Position numbers and translations under genes: made by a program | Assembly: GCA_002333425.1 (NCBI GenBank) | Contig: DDBL01000257.1 | Location: 1 to 21,238, forward strand | Length of the DNA: 21,238 nucleotides | Direction: 5' to 3' | Source: Leptospiraceae bacterium UBA2033 | GTDB taxonomy: Bacteria > Spirochaetota > Leptospiria > Leptospirales > Leptospiraceae | Notes under the pieces: generated by a model | Seen by the model: only the letters and a program-made list of their open reading frames with translations | Told to the model about the DNA's origin: nothing | Database searches by the model: none | In this document: positions 1 through 6,466 of the stretch, in pieces | Position numbering within the stretch: the stretch's first letter is position 1 | Layout of the letters: each line of letters begins with the position of its first letter

Positions 1-156
1 GGTATTCAACTTAATTTGGAGGCTCGTTTTAATCTCAAAGATGACTCTATCATGAAACAAATCCGAAAGAGTAAAGACATTGAAAAACTCAAAAAAATTC
101 TCATTCAATCTGCAAAAGCAAAAACATTTGCAGAATTTAAAAAGAGTTTGAAGTAA
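1..156 (+). CDS. 3' end of a gene, possibly Rpn/PD-(D/E)XK family
   Basis: Frame 1 is open from the left edge to a TAA at 154-156 and gives the last 51 residues of a protein. The C-terminal segment is charged and helical (EARFNLKDDS, then IEKLKKILIQSAKAKTFAEF). This layout, a short 'L-x-x-R-F' segment, a KDIEKL helix and a 'KTFAEF' ending, resembles the tail of Rpn/DUF4351-type PD-(D/E)XK nuclease-like proteins, where the tail follows the nuclease core. The nuclease part is outside the window, so family membership is a guess from the tail. The gene converges on the radical SAM gene, with only two bases between the two stop codons. That leaves no room for a separate terminator. Confidence 0.6.
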   Translation, partial: GIQLNLEARFNLKDDSIMKQIRKSKDIEKLKKILIQSAKAKTFAEFKKSLK

Positions 157-158
157 GA

Positions 159-1548
159 TTATTTTTCTCTTAGTTCTTCCAAACGTTTGATCTTATCCCC
201 ACGATAAAATAAATTCATAGTTTCAAAAGGAATAATCTTCCCACTTGTATCATTGATAATATGTACACAGGAACGTTTGACAGAACGCACATCGAAGTTG
301 TATGCGTCGATAAAATTCATGATGATAATACGAAATACATTTTCATAAGTTAGATTGGGTGCGGCAATATTGGGAAGGCAGCAGAGCATTGTGACTAACT
401 CAGGTGTAATCGCATCTACGGATGTTGCGGTGCTAAATACTTTTAAAAGATGACCTTTTAATTTTTCGTCTCGCTCGAATACGATTGTGTTTCCTGTGTT
501 TTGTAAAATTTCTTCCGGGTCTAGCATACTCGTTAGCGGAAATACTTTATTATCCAGTTTGAGGGCGTAGCCCATTACAAGTGCGTCAGGATTACAGGGA
601 ACAGGAATCAAATCTTTTTCGGTAAATACATTTGTCTGATCTAAAATAGCTGAGCGAATTTCGGTCATCGTATAACGGTCGGTAGAAGGGTTGAAGTTCT
701 GGAATCTTCCCGCGATTTGGGTTGGCTGGAAGGTTACGCCGCGAATGCATTTCTTTGTGAGCGCGTAATCTATGATTGCCCCGATTTCGTCTTCATTGAC
801 TCCTTTTTGGACTGTGACTACAAGCGAAGTTGATATATTCTGCTCGTCCAAATTTTCAATTGCTCTTTGTCTGACTTCTCGTAAGTCTTCGCCTCTTAGT
901 CTTTCGAGTGCTTCTTTTTTGAATGAGTCAAATTGCAAGTAGACTTCAAATCCAATCTTATATTCAGCAAGTTTTTTTACAAATTCTTTGTCCTTTGCAA
1001 TTCGAATTCCATTTGTGTTAAGCATAATATGGCGTATCTGCTTAGACTTAGCAAGTGCAATGATTTCAAATATCTGCGGATGAAGAGTTGGTTCTCCTCC
1101 GCTGATTTGAACTACATCCGCATAACCTTCATTAGCCACTATAATATCGAGCATCGTATTTATTTCTTCCAGAGTTTTGTGGCGACCATGACTTGGACTT
1201 GACTCAGCATAGCATGTTGGACAGGTGAGATTACACCTATCGGTAATTTCTAAAACTGTCAGGCAGGAATGCTGCTCGTGGTCGGGACAAAGTCCGCAGT
1301 CGTAAGGACAACCGTATAGAGTTTCTGTATTAAACTTGAGAGGAGATTCTCCTGGTTTTAAAAAATTCCTACAACGTTTATAATATTCAATATCAGTTGC
1401 GATTAACACGCGTTCTTCGCCGTGTGTCGGACAGGTTTTCAACAAATACTTTTTGATCTTCAAAAATAATCTTCGCACTAATTCGTTTGAGACAAGTAGA
1501 ACAAAGACTGATCGTATAATCGTAGTAAGTATAAGTTTTCGTAGGCAT
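159..1548 (-). CDS. Radical SAM protein, MJ0619/Tes-like, interrupted by a frameshift
   Basis: The long frame (159-1478, 439 residues, apparent GTG start at 1478) has the radical SAM cluster motif CNLTCPTC (Cys82, 86, 89), GGEPT at 127-131, and before them the motifs CPTHGE (Cys16) and CPYDCGLCPDH (57-67). The C-terminus has RSCVHI and IIPFETMNLFYR. This order is typical of the MJ0619 family: archaeal tetraether lipid synthase Tes, first described as a hydroxymethylpterin dimethyltransferase, and bacterial relatives. Members begin with a further CPxC motif. That motif is present just upstream in another frame: from ATG at 1546-1548 one reads YTISLCSTCLKRISAKIIFE, then DQKVF, which should join LLKTCPTHG. 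One extra A in the A5 run (1450-1454 on the minus strand), or two lost bases close by, explains the break. Restored length is about 462 residues. The reaction and substrate are not known. It could be a sequencing error, a recent pseudogene or slippage. Confidence 0.85.
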
Positions 1549-1618
1549 ACGCTATACTCAAGCCAGATTAGTTTTCAGTAAAGATAATTTTCTATTTATA
1601 CTTACGAGTGATACTAGA

Positions 1619-1710
1619 TGTCATTCCCAAAATTTTCTATTGGGAATCTCTTGTTCTATCAAGGATTTTATAGAACTTGAGATCCCCGATAAGGGATTTC
1701 GGGGATGACG
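1619..1710. repeat. Palindromic MITE-like intergenic element
   Basis: The outer arms GTCATTCCC (1620-1628) and GGGGATGAC (1701-1709) are imperfect inverted repeats. Inside are three consecutive hairpins: TTCCC/GGGAA (about 1624-1645), GTTCTAT/ATAGAAC (about 1653-1675), and ATCCCCGA/TTCGGGGAT (about 1682-1706). The whole could fold as a three-armed cloverleaf in RNA or as cruciform DNA. It lies between the leftward pdxH end and the start of the leftward radical SAM gene, so a transcript leaving the sugar operon would meet it. It may act as a terminator or processing signal. Similar TGTCATTCCC...GGGGATGAC elements are scattered in many bacterial genomes; whether there are more copies in this one cannot be seen here. 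Confidence 0.65.
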
Positions 1711-1747
1711 AAGAAGGATATTTTTCTTAGGTCGAATTCATATTTTA

Positions 1748-2404
1748 CTAAGGAGAAAGTCTTTCTATTTTCCAAGTTTTATTTTTTTTAGTGTATAGAA
1801 TTCTATCGTGCAGGCGACTCGCTCTTCCTTGCCAGAATTCGATTTTCGTAGGCTCAAGAATATACCCACCCCAGTGTTTGGGCATAGGAACTGTTTGCCC
1901 TTTGTATTTTTGTAGTAGATCGACATATCTTTTTTCTAAGTCGTCTCTGGATTTTAACACATAACTTTGATTAGACGCTATTGCTCCAATTTGGCTTTCA
2001 AAAGGTCGAGTGTGAAAATAATTTTGCGAGTCTTGTCTAGAAATCTTTTTAATTTTTCCTTCTATTCGAATTTGCCTTTCTAAAATATCCCAGAAAAAAA
2101 GTAGAGTTCCTTTTTTGGTTTCTGCAATTTCTTTTCCCTTGCGACTTTCGTAATTTGTAAAGAATATAAATCCTTTTTCATCAAAACTTTTGAGTAAAAC
2201 AATTCTAGCTGAGGCTAATCCTGATTTGTCTGCTGTGGCAAGTGTCATTGCATTTGGCTCTAAGATTTTGGAATTTCTGGCATCATTAAACCAAGTTGAA
2301 AATTGTTCGATTGCGTTTGTTTTTAGATCTTTTTCTAGAAGTCCATCTTTGGTATAGTTACGTCGCATATGGGCGATTGATTGACTTTTTATTTTCTTTT
2401 TCAT
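1748..2404 (-). CDS. pdxH: Pyridoxamine 5'-phosphate oxidase PdxH
   Basis: This FMN-dependent enzyme oxidises pyridoxine or pyridoxamine 5'-phosphate to pyridoxal 5'-phosphate (PLP) in the cytoplasm. The 218-residue product has the usual family length. Visible marks are MRRNYTKDGL (13-21), ASARIVLLKSFDEKGFIFFTNY (FMN and substrate region, about 64-85), SRKGKEI (87-93), FFWDILERQIRIEG (103-116), SHTRPFESQIGA-like (131-141), and the C-terminal EFWQGRASRLHDR (189-201) with a terminal ERLSP. The ATG start is supported by AAAGGAG eight to ten bases upstream, inside the end of the glycosyltransferase gene. The gene is 9 bases downstream of that gene, so it is the last member of the sugar operon. 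This placement fits supply of PLP to the aminotransferase encoded two genes upstream. No anomalies are visible. Confidence 0.95.
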   Translation of the reverse strand: MKKKIKSQSIAHMRRNYTKDGLLEKDLKTNAIEQFSTWFNDARNSKILEPNAMTLATADKSGLASARIVLLKSFDEKGFIFFTNYESRKGKEIAETKKGTLLFFWDILERQIRIEGKIKKISRQDSQNYFHTRPFESQIGAIASNQSYVLKSRDDLEKRYVDLLQKYKGQTVPMPKHWGGYILEPTKIEFWQGRASRLHDRILYTKKNKTWKIERLSP

Positions 2405-2413
2405 ACTCTAATA

Positions 2414-3346
2414 TTAACTCCTTTTCTGACCTAGATTGTCTTCTCTGATCACATATCTTGGTCTTGGTCTAATTTGGTCAAACATACGCCAGAGGTATTC
2501 AGAAATAATTCCAAGAAAAAGAAAATTCATCCCAAAACCCATACTCAAAATCAAAGCAATTGTCGCATAACCAGGAATAACCACACCATTTAGAATGGTA
2601 TTGACAACAAGGAAAACTCCATATAACAATCCACCGGTAAATAGTGTTACGCCGGTATAAGTAACAAGTCGCAATGGTAAAACTGTAAAAGAAATAAATG
2701 TATCAGCTAGAAGTTTTAGTTTCTTTCTGAGTGTCCATTTACTTTTTCCAATTTTACGCGGTAACTGTTTGTATGGTACGAACTTTTTTTCAAAACCCAT
2801 TGTAAAAAGTACTCCATAAAAAGAAGTATTCTTCTCAGATACTTTTTGCATTGCGGAAATTACTGTTTTGTTTAGGAAAACTATATCAACTCCATTGGGC
2901 GGATAATCAGGAAATGCTAGTTTTTTTACTAAAAGGTTATACAACTTTGAAAAAAGACGATTTCCTAAACTAGTTTCTCGAATTTCTCTTTCAGCAAGCA
3001 CTACCTCTGCATTTTTACTTTCTGCTAATAAAAACATTTCAGAATAAAGAGTGACAGGTTCTTGCATATCACTACTCATAAATGTAAAATAATCAGTATT
3101 AGTCTTTTCTAATGCAGAAAATAATGCGATATGCGAACCATAGTTCTTTGAAAAGCTAATATACAAAATATCTTTTTCTTTCCAAGATTTTACAATAGAA
3201 AGAGATTCGTCAGTAGAGCCATCATCAATGAATAAAAAAATACAACGTGCCTTGATGGAGCGCCTAATCTCTAGAATCCGCTCTGGAAATTTGCGAAGAT
3301 TTTCTGCTTCATTTAAAAATGGTACAGCAAATAAAATAGATTTCAT
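2414..3346 (-). CDS. Membrane glycosyltransferase family 2 (DPM1/GtrB/ArnC type)
   Basis: A 310-residue GT-A-fold glycosyltransferase that probably moves a sugar from a nucleotide donor to polyprenyl phosphate on the inner face of the cytoplasmic membrane. The N-terminal VPFLNEAENL (8-17) and DDGSTDES (41-48) are the nucleotide-binding hallmarks of GT2. SSDMQEP (about 89-95) stands where related enzymes have DADLQDP, and its Asp should bind the metal. PRKIGKSKWTLRKKLKL matches the basic segment before the membrane part in this subfamily. Two hydrophobic hairpin helices (about residues 228-250 and 260-283) anchor it, and the protein ends in a basic tail. Start ATG at 3346 overlaps the preceding stop by four bases (ATGA), indicating translational coupling. 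Donor and acceptor are not determined by the sequence; the neighbouring genes suggest an acylated amino sugar. Confidence 0.88.
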   Translation of the reverse strand: MKSILFAVPFLNEAENLRKFPERILEIRRSIKARCIFLFIDDGSTDESLSIVKSWKEKDILYISFSKNYGSHIALFSALEKTNTDYFTFMSSDMQEPVTLYSEMFLLAESKNAEVVLAEREIRETSLGNRLFSKLYNLLVKKLAFPDYPPNGVDIVFLNKTVISAMQKVSEKNTSFYGVLFTMGFEKKFVPYKQLPRKIGKSKWTLRKKLKLLADTFISFTVLPLRLVTYTGVTLFTGGLLYGVFLVVNTILNGVVIPGYATIALILSMGFGMNFLFLGIISEYLWRMFDQIRPRPRYVIREDNLGQKRS

Positions 3347-3867
3347 TGTTGATTTTGTTCCTCTTGTGTGATTGGAAATATTTTTGCTGGTGTGCCATAG
3401 GCTTTATGCCAATCTGGTATATCTCGATTTACAAAACTTTGTGTTCCAATGACCACAAAGTTTGCAATTGTGACACCCATCGAAATAATGGAATTAGGTC
3501 CGATGTAAACATTATTTCCGATTTTAACTGGTGCTTGTTGGATAGACTTTCCATACAGAACCGTTTTGGTTGTATCATGTGTATAAATATGAACTCCAGA
3601 GGATATATTACAATTATCCCCTATTTCTAGTCCATGACCTGACCCATCTAAAATTGTGTAAGGTCCGATCCAACAATTTTTCCCAACTTTGACATCTCCC
3701 AAAATAAGACAACTATCATAAACAGAAGTCCCCTCACCAAAGCCAGCAAATCGTGCTTTTTCCCAACGATCAAAAATATAATCTCCACTTGGTAAAATTC
3801 GATTAAAACGAGATTTAATTTTTTTTCTAGAATTAAAAAACAAAAGCTGTTTCAAAAAACTAATCAT
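3343..3867 (-). CDS. Left-handed beta-helix acyltransferase (hexapeptide repeat)
   Basis: A 174-residue product from ATG at 3867. Hexapeptide repeats run from about residue 46 onward, with [LIV]-G-x4 spacing in GDVKVGKNCWIGPYTIL, LEIGDNCNISSGVHIY and VKIGNNVYIGPNSIIS. HDTT after them supplies a likely catalytic His in the loop, and the end GTPAKIF is typical of maltose/sugar O-acetyltransferase and WbbJ-type proteins. It should transfer an acetyl or other acyl group from CoA to a sugar hydroxyl or amine as a trimer. The open frame extends to a TTG at 3900, but ATG at 3867 gives an 8-base overlap with the aminotransferase stop (ATGATTAG) and fits the packing of the operon better. No strong ribosome binding site is seen at either start. 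The acceptor sugar is unknown. Confidence 0.85.
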   Translation of the reverse strand: MISFLKQLLFFNSRKKIKSRFNRILPSGDYIFDRWEKARFAGFGEGTSVYDSCLILGDVKVGKNCWIGPYTILDGSGHGLEIGDNCNISSGVHIYTHDTTKTVLYGKSIQQAPVKIGNNVYIGPNSIISMGVTIANFVVIGTQSFVNRDIPDWHKAYGTPAKIFPITQEEQNQQ

Positions 3868-4948
3868 TCGAAATCCAATCTTGAATTGTTTTACAAACAA
3901 AACTAACGTCTACACCCCGATAACAAGGAAGAGTAATTGTTTCATTTTGTAAAGTCTGACCATTTTTTTGAATGTCTGCGTATTTATTTGCGTAATAGGT
4001 AGTCGCACTTAGGGAGTATGTGCCTAACGTTGATTCAATTCCTTTTGATTTTAAATAGGCTGTGAGTGCGGGTCTAAATTTTCCAGTTGGCATTCTAAAC
4101 ACTAAGGACTGTACATTGTGAACTGTGCCTGGACTTGTCTTCTGGGCAATAAAACCTAAAGGACTCAACTGAGCAATGTATTCTTCGCGAATTTCATTTC
4201 GCTCTTTTACTATTTCTGGCAAACGGGCAAACTGTTTGATTCCCATTACACACTGCAAATCGGGTAAACGGTAATTATACCCATAATCCACAAAATCCAT
4301 CATATCATTTTTCATGACAGCACCGTGCAATAATTTAATGCTAAGTTTCTCCGCATACTCTGCATTATTCGTAGTAATCGCCCCACCTTCGCCTGTGGTT
4401 AAAAGTTTTCTAGGATGAAAACTAAAACAAGTTAAATCCGCAATATTTCCAACTGGAATACCATTTTCCGAACTTCCGATTGCACAGGCTGAATCTTGGA
4501 TGAGTGGAATATTTTTAGAGCGACAAATCTCAAGTATCCGATGAGCACCAGATGGATTTCCTAGTGCATCTACTAAAATAACAGCTTTGGTCTTGGATGT
4601 AATTTTTTTTTCTAATTCTGCGGGTAACATGTTGTATGTCTCTAGGCTTACATCGGCAAATACTGGTTTTGCGCCAGTATCTTCAATCACATTGCCGCTT
4701 GCAGGAAAAGAAAAATCAGAACAAATGACTTCATCGCCCTGCCCTATTTCCAAAATACGAAGGCATACACTAAGTGCAGTAGTTGCAGAAGAGGCTAAAA
4801 AGGCATATTTTGCACCAGTAAATTCTTTTAGAGTAGTCGCAAATTGCTCTACATACTTTCCTCGTGTAAACATTCCTGACTCAAAAATTTCTTTAAATTC
4901 ACTTTCGACATCTGAGTAAGAGATATAGGGTTTGATGAGTTTGATCAT
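3860..4948 (-). CDS. DegT/DnrJ/EryC1/StrS family PLP-dependent sugar aminotransferase
   Basis: A 362-residue fold-type I aminotransferase expected to transaminate a keto-sugar nucleotide, using glutamate or another amino donor. Features are FTRGKYVEQFA near the N-terminus, SSATTAL (53-59) for phosphate binding, DSACAIGS (152-159) with Asp152 facing the PLP ring nitrogen, and SFHPRKLLTTGEGG (176-189) with Lys181 as the Schiff-base lysine. GYNYRLPDLQCVMG is the usual downstream motif of the family. The stretch VDALGNPS stands where many members have VHLYG or VDxxG. The start codon lies immediately after the epimerase stop, with AGGA inside the upstream gene as ribosome binding site. Its substrate is probably the 4-keto (or 3-keto) product of the neighbouring SDR enzyme. 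Which carbon is aminated cannot be read from the sequence. Confidence 0.92.
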   Translation of the reverse strand: MIKLIKPYISYSDVESEFKEIFESGMFTRGKYVEQFATTLKEFTGAKYAFLASSATTALSVCLRILEIGQGDEVICSDFSFPASGNVIEDTGAKPVFADVSLETYNMLPAELEKKITSKTKAVILVDALGNPSGAHRILEICRSKNIPLIQDSACAIGSSENGIPVGNIADLTCFSFHPRKLLTTGEGGAITTNNAEYAEKLSIKLLHGAVMKNDMMDFVDYGYNYRLPDLQCVMGIKQFARLPEIVKERNEIREEYIAQLSPLGFIAQKTSPGTVHNVQSLVFRMPTGKFRPALTAYLKSKGIESTLGTYSLSATTYYANKYADIQKNGQTLQNETITLPCYRGVDVSFVCKTIQDWISND

Positions 4949-4949
4949 T

Positions 4950-5921
4950 TTAATCCTGCTTTGTTAAATATTTTTTGTACCACTCATAAGTAATTAAAAT
5001 TCCTTTTTCAAACGAAGTAGGATTGTATGAGACCATCTTCTTTAACTTTTCATTGCTAGCGATATGACAAAGCACATCTGATCCACGTGCCGGTTTTCTT
5101 AAAATTTCTCCCGTGTAACCAGAAAGTTTTACTAATTGCATAATCAGATCTTCGATTTTGATTTGTCCATCGGTTGAAATGTTAACACTCTCTGCTGGGG
5201 CTAACAACGGATAAACGTCAAGAATTGCCTTTACTGTATCCGTCACTAAAATAAAATCTCGACTCTGTTGTCCTGTCCCATGAATTTCAGGACTAAGTCC
5301 ACTAAAAATTCTATGTAGGGTAATAGGAATTACACCCGCTAAAAATCCTTTATGGTTTTGACGAGGACCATAGTTGTTAAATGGACGCACAATAAATGCA
5401 TCCAATGCAAACATACGCACGTAACTTTTTAACATTAAATCTGCTGCAGCTTTTCCTGCTGCATACGTAGTAGTTGGATGGATTGGGTGTTTTTCATCCA
5501 TTGGCTCATACACCGCAGTTCCATAAACTTCGGACGTAGAAAAATGACACAAAGTTTGAAACTTTTTGGCTCTTTGTAATTCCAAAAGATTTTCAATCAC
5601 AAGAACGTTAGTCGTAAAAGCATTTGCTGGATTTAAGAAAGAATAATTTAAAGCTTTGGTAGCGCAATTAAATACTATATCAATTTTGTGGTTGTTAAAG
5701 ATATAATCTAGAGAAGTTTTAAACTCTGCATCGTCTCGGTAAAAAATTGCTCCCTGTTTAAGCGCAAGAGCAATATTATCCTCATTACCCAAAAACATAT
5801 TGTCAATGATGATTACTTGTTTTGCACCTGCGTTTTGAAGTGCATCAACTAAATGACTCCCGATAAATCCAGCTCCACCAGTAACAAGTATGGTACTATT
5901 TTTTATTTCAGGTCTTTTCAT
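4950..5921 (-). CDS. Extended SDR NAD-dependent epimerase/dehydratase, LegB-like
   Basis: About 323 residues. The Rossmann dinucleotide motif VTGGAGFIGSH is at the N-terminus, followed by the acidic DNM for NAD ribose binding. The catalytic set is HFSTSEVYGTA (Ser/Thr near 130) and YAAGK (Tyr153, Lys157), and FNNYGPRQ follows, as in NDP-sugar 4,6-dehydratases and decarboxylases. The form TSEVYGTA, with Ser-Glu instead of the Asp-Glu of RmlB, is seen in LegB-like 4,6-dehydratases, so conversion of a UDP-GlcNAc-type substrate to a 4-keto-6-deoxy sugar is my preferred reading; an epimerase or UXS-like decarboxylase is possible. The frame reaches a TTG at 5927, but ATG at 5921 is preferred. It overlaps the end of the upstream acetyltransferase gene by 14 bases, which suggests coupled translation. 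Confidence 0.88.
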   Translation of the reverse strand: MKRPEIKNSTILVTGGAGFIGSHLVDALQNAGAKQVIIIDNMFLGNEDNIALALKQGAIFYRDDAEFKTSLDYIFNNHKIDIVFNCATKALNYSFLNPANAFTTNVLVIENLLELQRAKKFQTLCHFSTSEVYGTAVYEPMDEKHPIHPTTTYAAGKAAADLMLKSYVRMFALDAFIVRPFNNYGPRQNHKGFLAGVIPITLHRIFSGLSPEIHGTGQQSRDFILVTDTVKAILDVYPLLAPAESVNISTDGQIKIEDLIMQLVKLSGYTGEILRKPARGSDVLCHIASNEKLKKMVSYNPTSFEKGILITYEWYKKYLTKQD

Positions 5922-6411
5922 TATCAACGTTATGCCCGTTTTTATCTACATAATAACGATGTCTGGCTGGATTGCCCATTACCAAAGAATATGGCTCTAC
6001 ATCTTTTGTGACAACACTTCCTGCGGCTACCATAGCGTATTCGCCAATAGTAATTCCACAGACTAACGTAGAGTTTGCGCCAACAGAAGCTCCATTACAA
6101 ATCTTAGTTTTAGATATTTTCCAATCTGCATTAAATGCACCTGGCAATTTGTCATTTGTAAAAGTTACATTCGGTCCGATGAATACATCATTTTCGATAG
6201 TAACTCCATCATAAATGGAAACCCCATTTTGGATTTTACAATTATCTCCGATGGTTACGTTTTTATCAATGTAAACATCTTTAGAGATAGAACATCCTTT
6301 TCCAATTTTTACATTTTCTCGAATTTGTGCATTGATCCAAACACGAGTTCCTTCTCCGATTTGCGAACGTTCATCAACGTGAGCGGTTTTGTCTATGTAT
6401 ACTTTTTCCAT
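5908..6411 (-). CDS. WxcM/WbpD/FdtC-type sugar N-acetyltransferase
   Basis: A 167-residue left-handed beta-helix protein. Hexapeptide repeats begin almost at once (AHVDERSQIGEGTRVWINAQ, then VKIGKGCSISKDVYI, VTIGDNCKIQNGVSIY, VFIGPNVTFTND) and a second block follows the loop (GASVGANSTLVCGITIGEYA). The loop sequence FTNDKLPGA is characteristic of the WxcM N-terminal/WbpD/WlbB/FdtC group, which N-acetylate aminated nucleotide sugars with acetyl-CoA. The C-terminus VVTKDVEPYSLVMGNPAR is the family ending. Length is close to WbpD-like enzymes, so it is complete. It is the first gene of the tightly packed sugar cassette, 55 bases after the large membrane protein gene. It should act after the aminotransferase; no donor can be read from the sequence. 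Confidence 0.9.
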   Translation of the reverse strand: MEKVYIDKTAHVDERSQIGEGTRVWINAQIRENVKIGKGCSISKDVYIDKNVTIGDNCKIQNGVSIYDGVTIENDVFIGPNVTFTNDKLPGAFNADWKISKTKICNGASVGANSTLVCGITIGEYAMVAAGSVVTKDVEPYSLVMGNPARHRYYVDKNGHNVDNEKT

Positions 6412-6466
6412 GTTTTTACACTACCTGAATTAAATTATTTTTACTACCTACTTATAATACAATTAA

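Noticed and set aside
1..156. Transposase remnant at the left edge
   Set aside because: Only 51 C-terminal residues are visible; the tail fits Rpn-type proteins but no terminal repeats or catalytic residues are in the window to support a mobile element.
3346..3630. Rightward open frame with many Cys and Trp
   Set aside because: It is antisense to the hexapeptide acyltransferase gene; its composition is what the complement of that gene would give.
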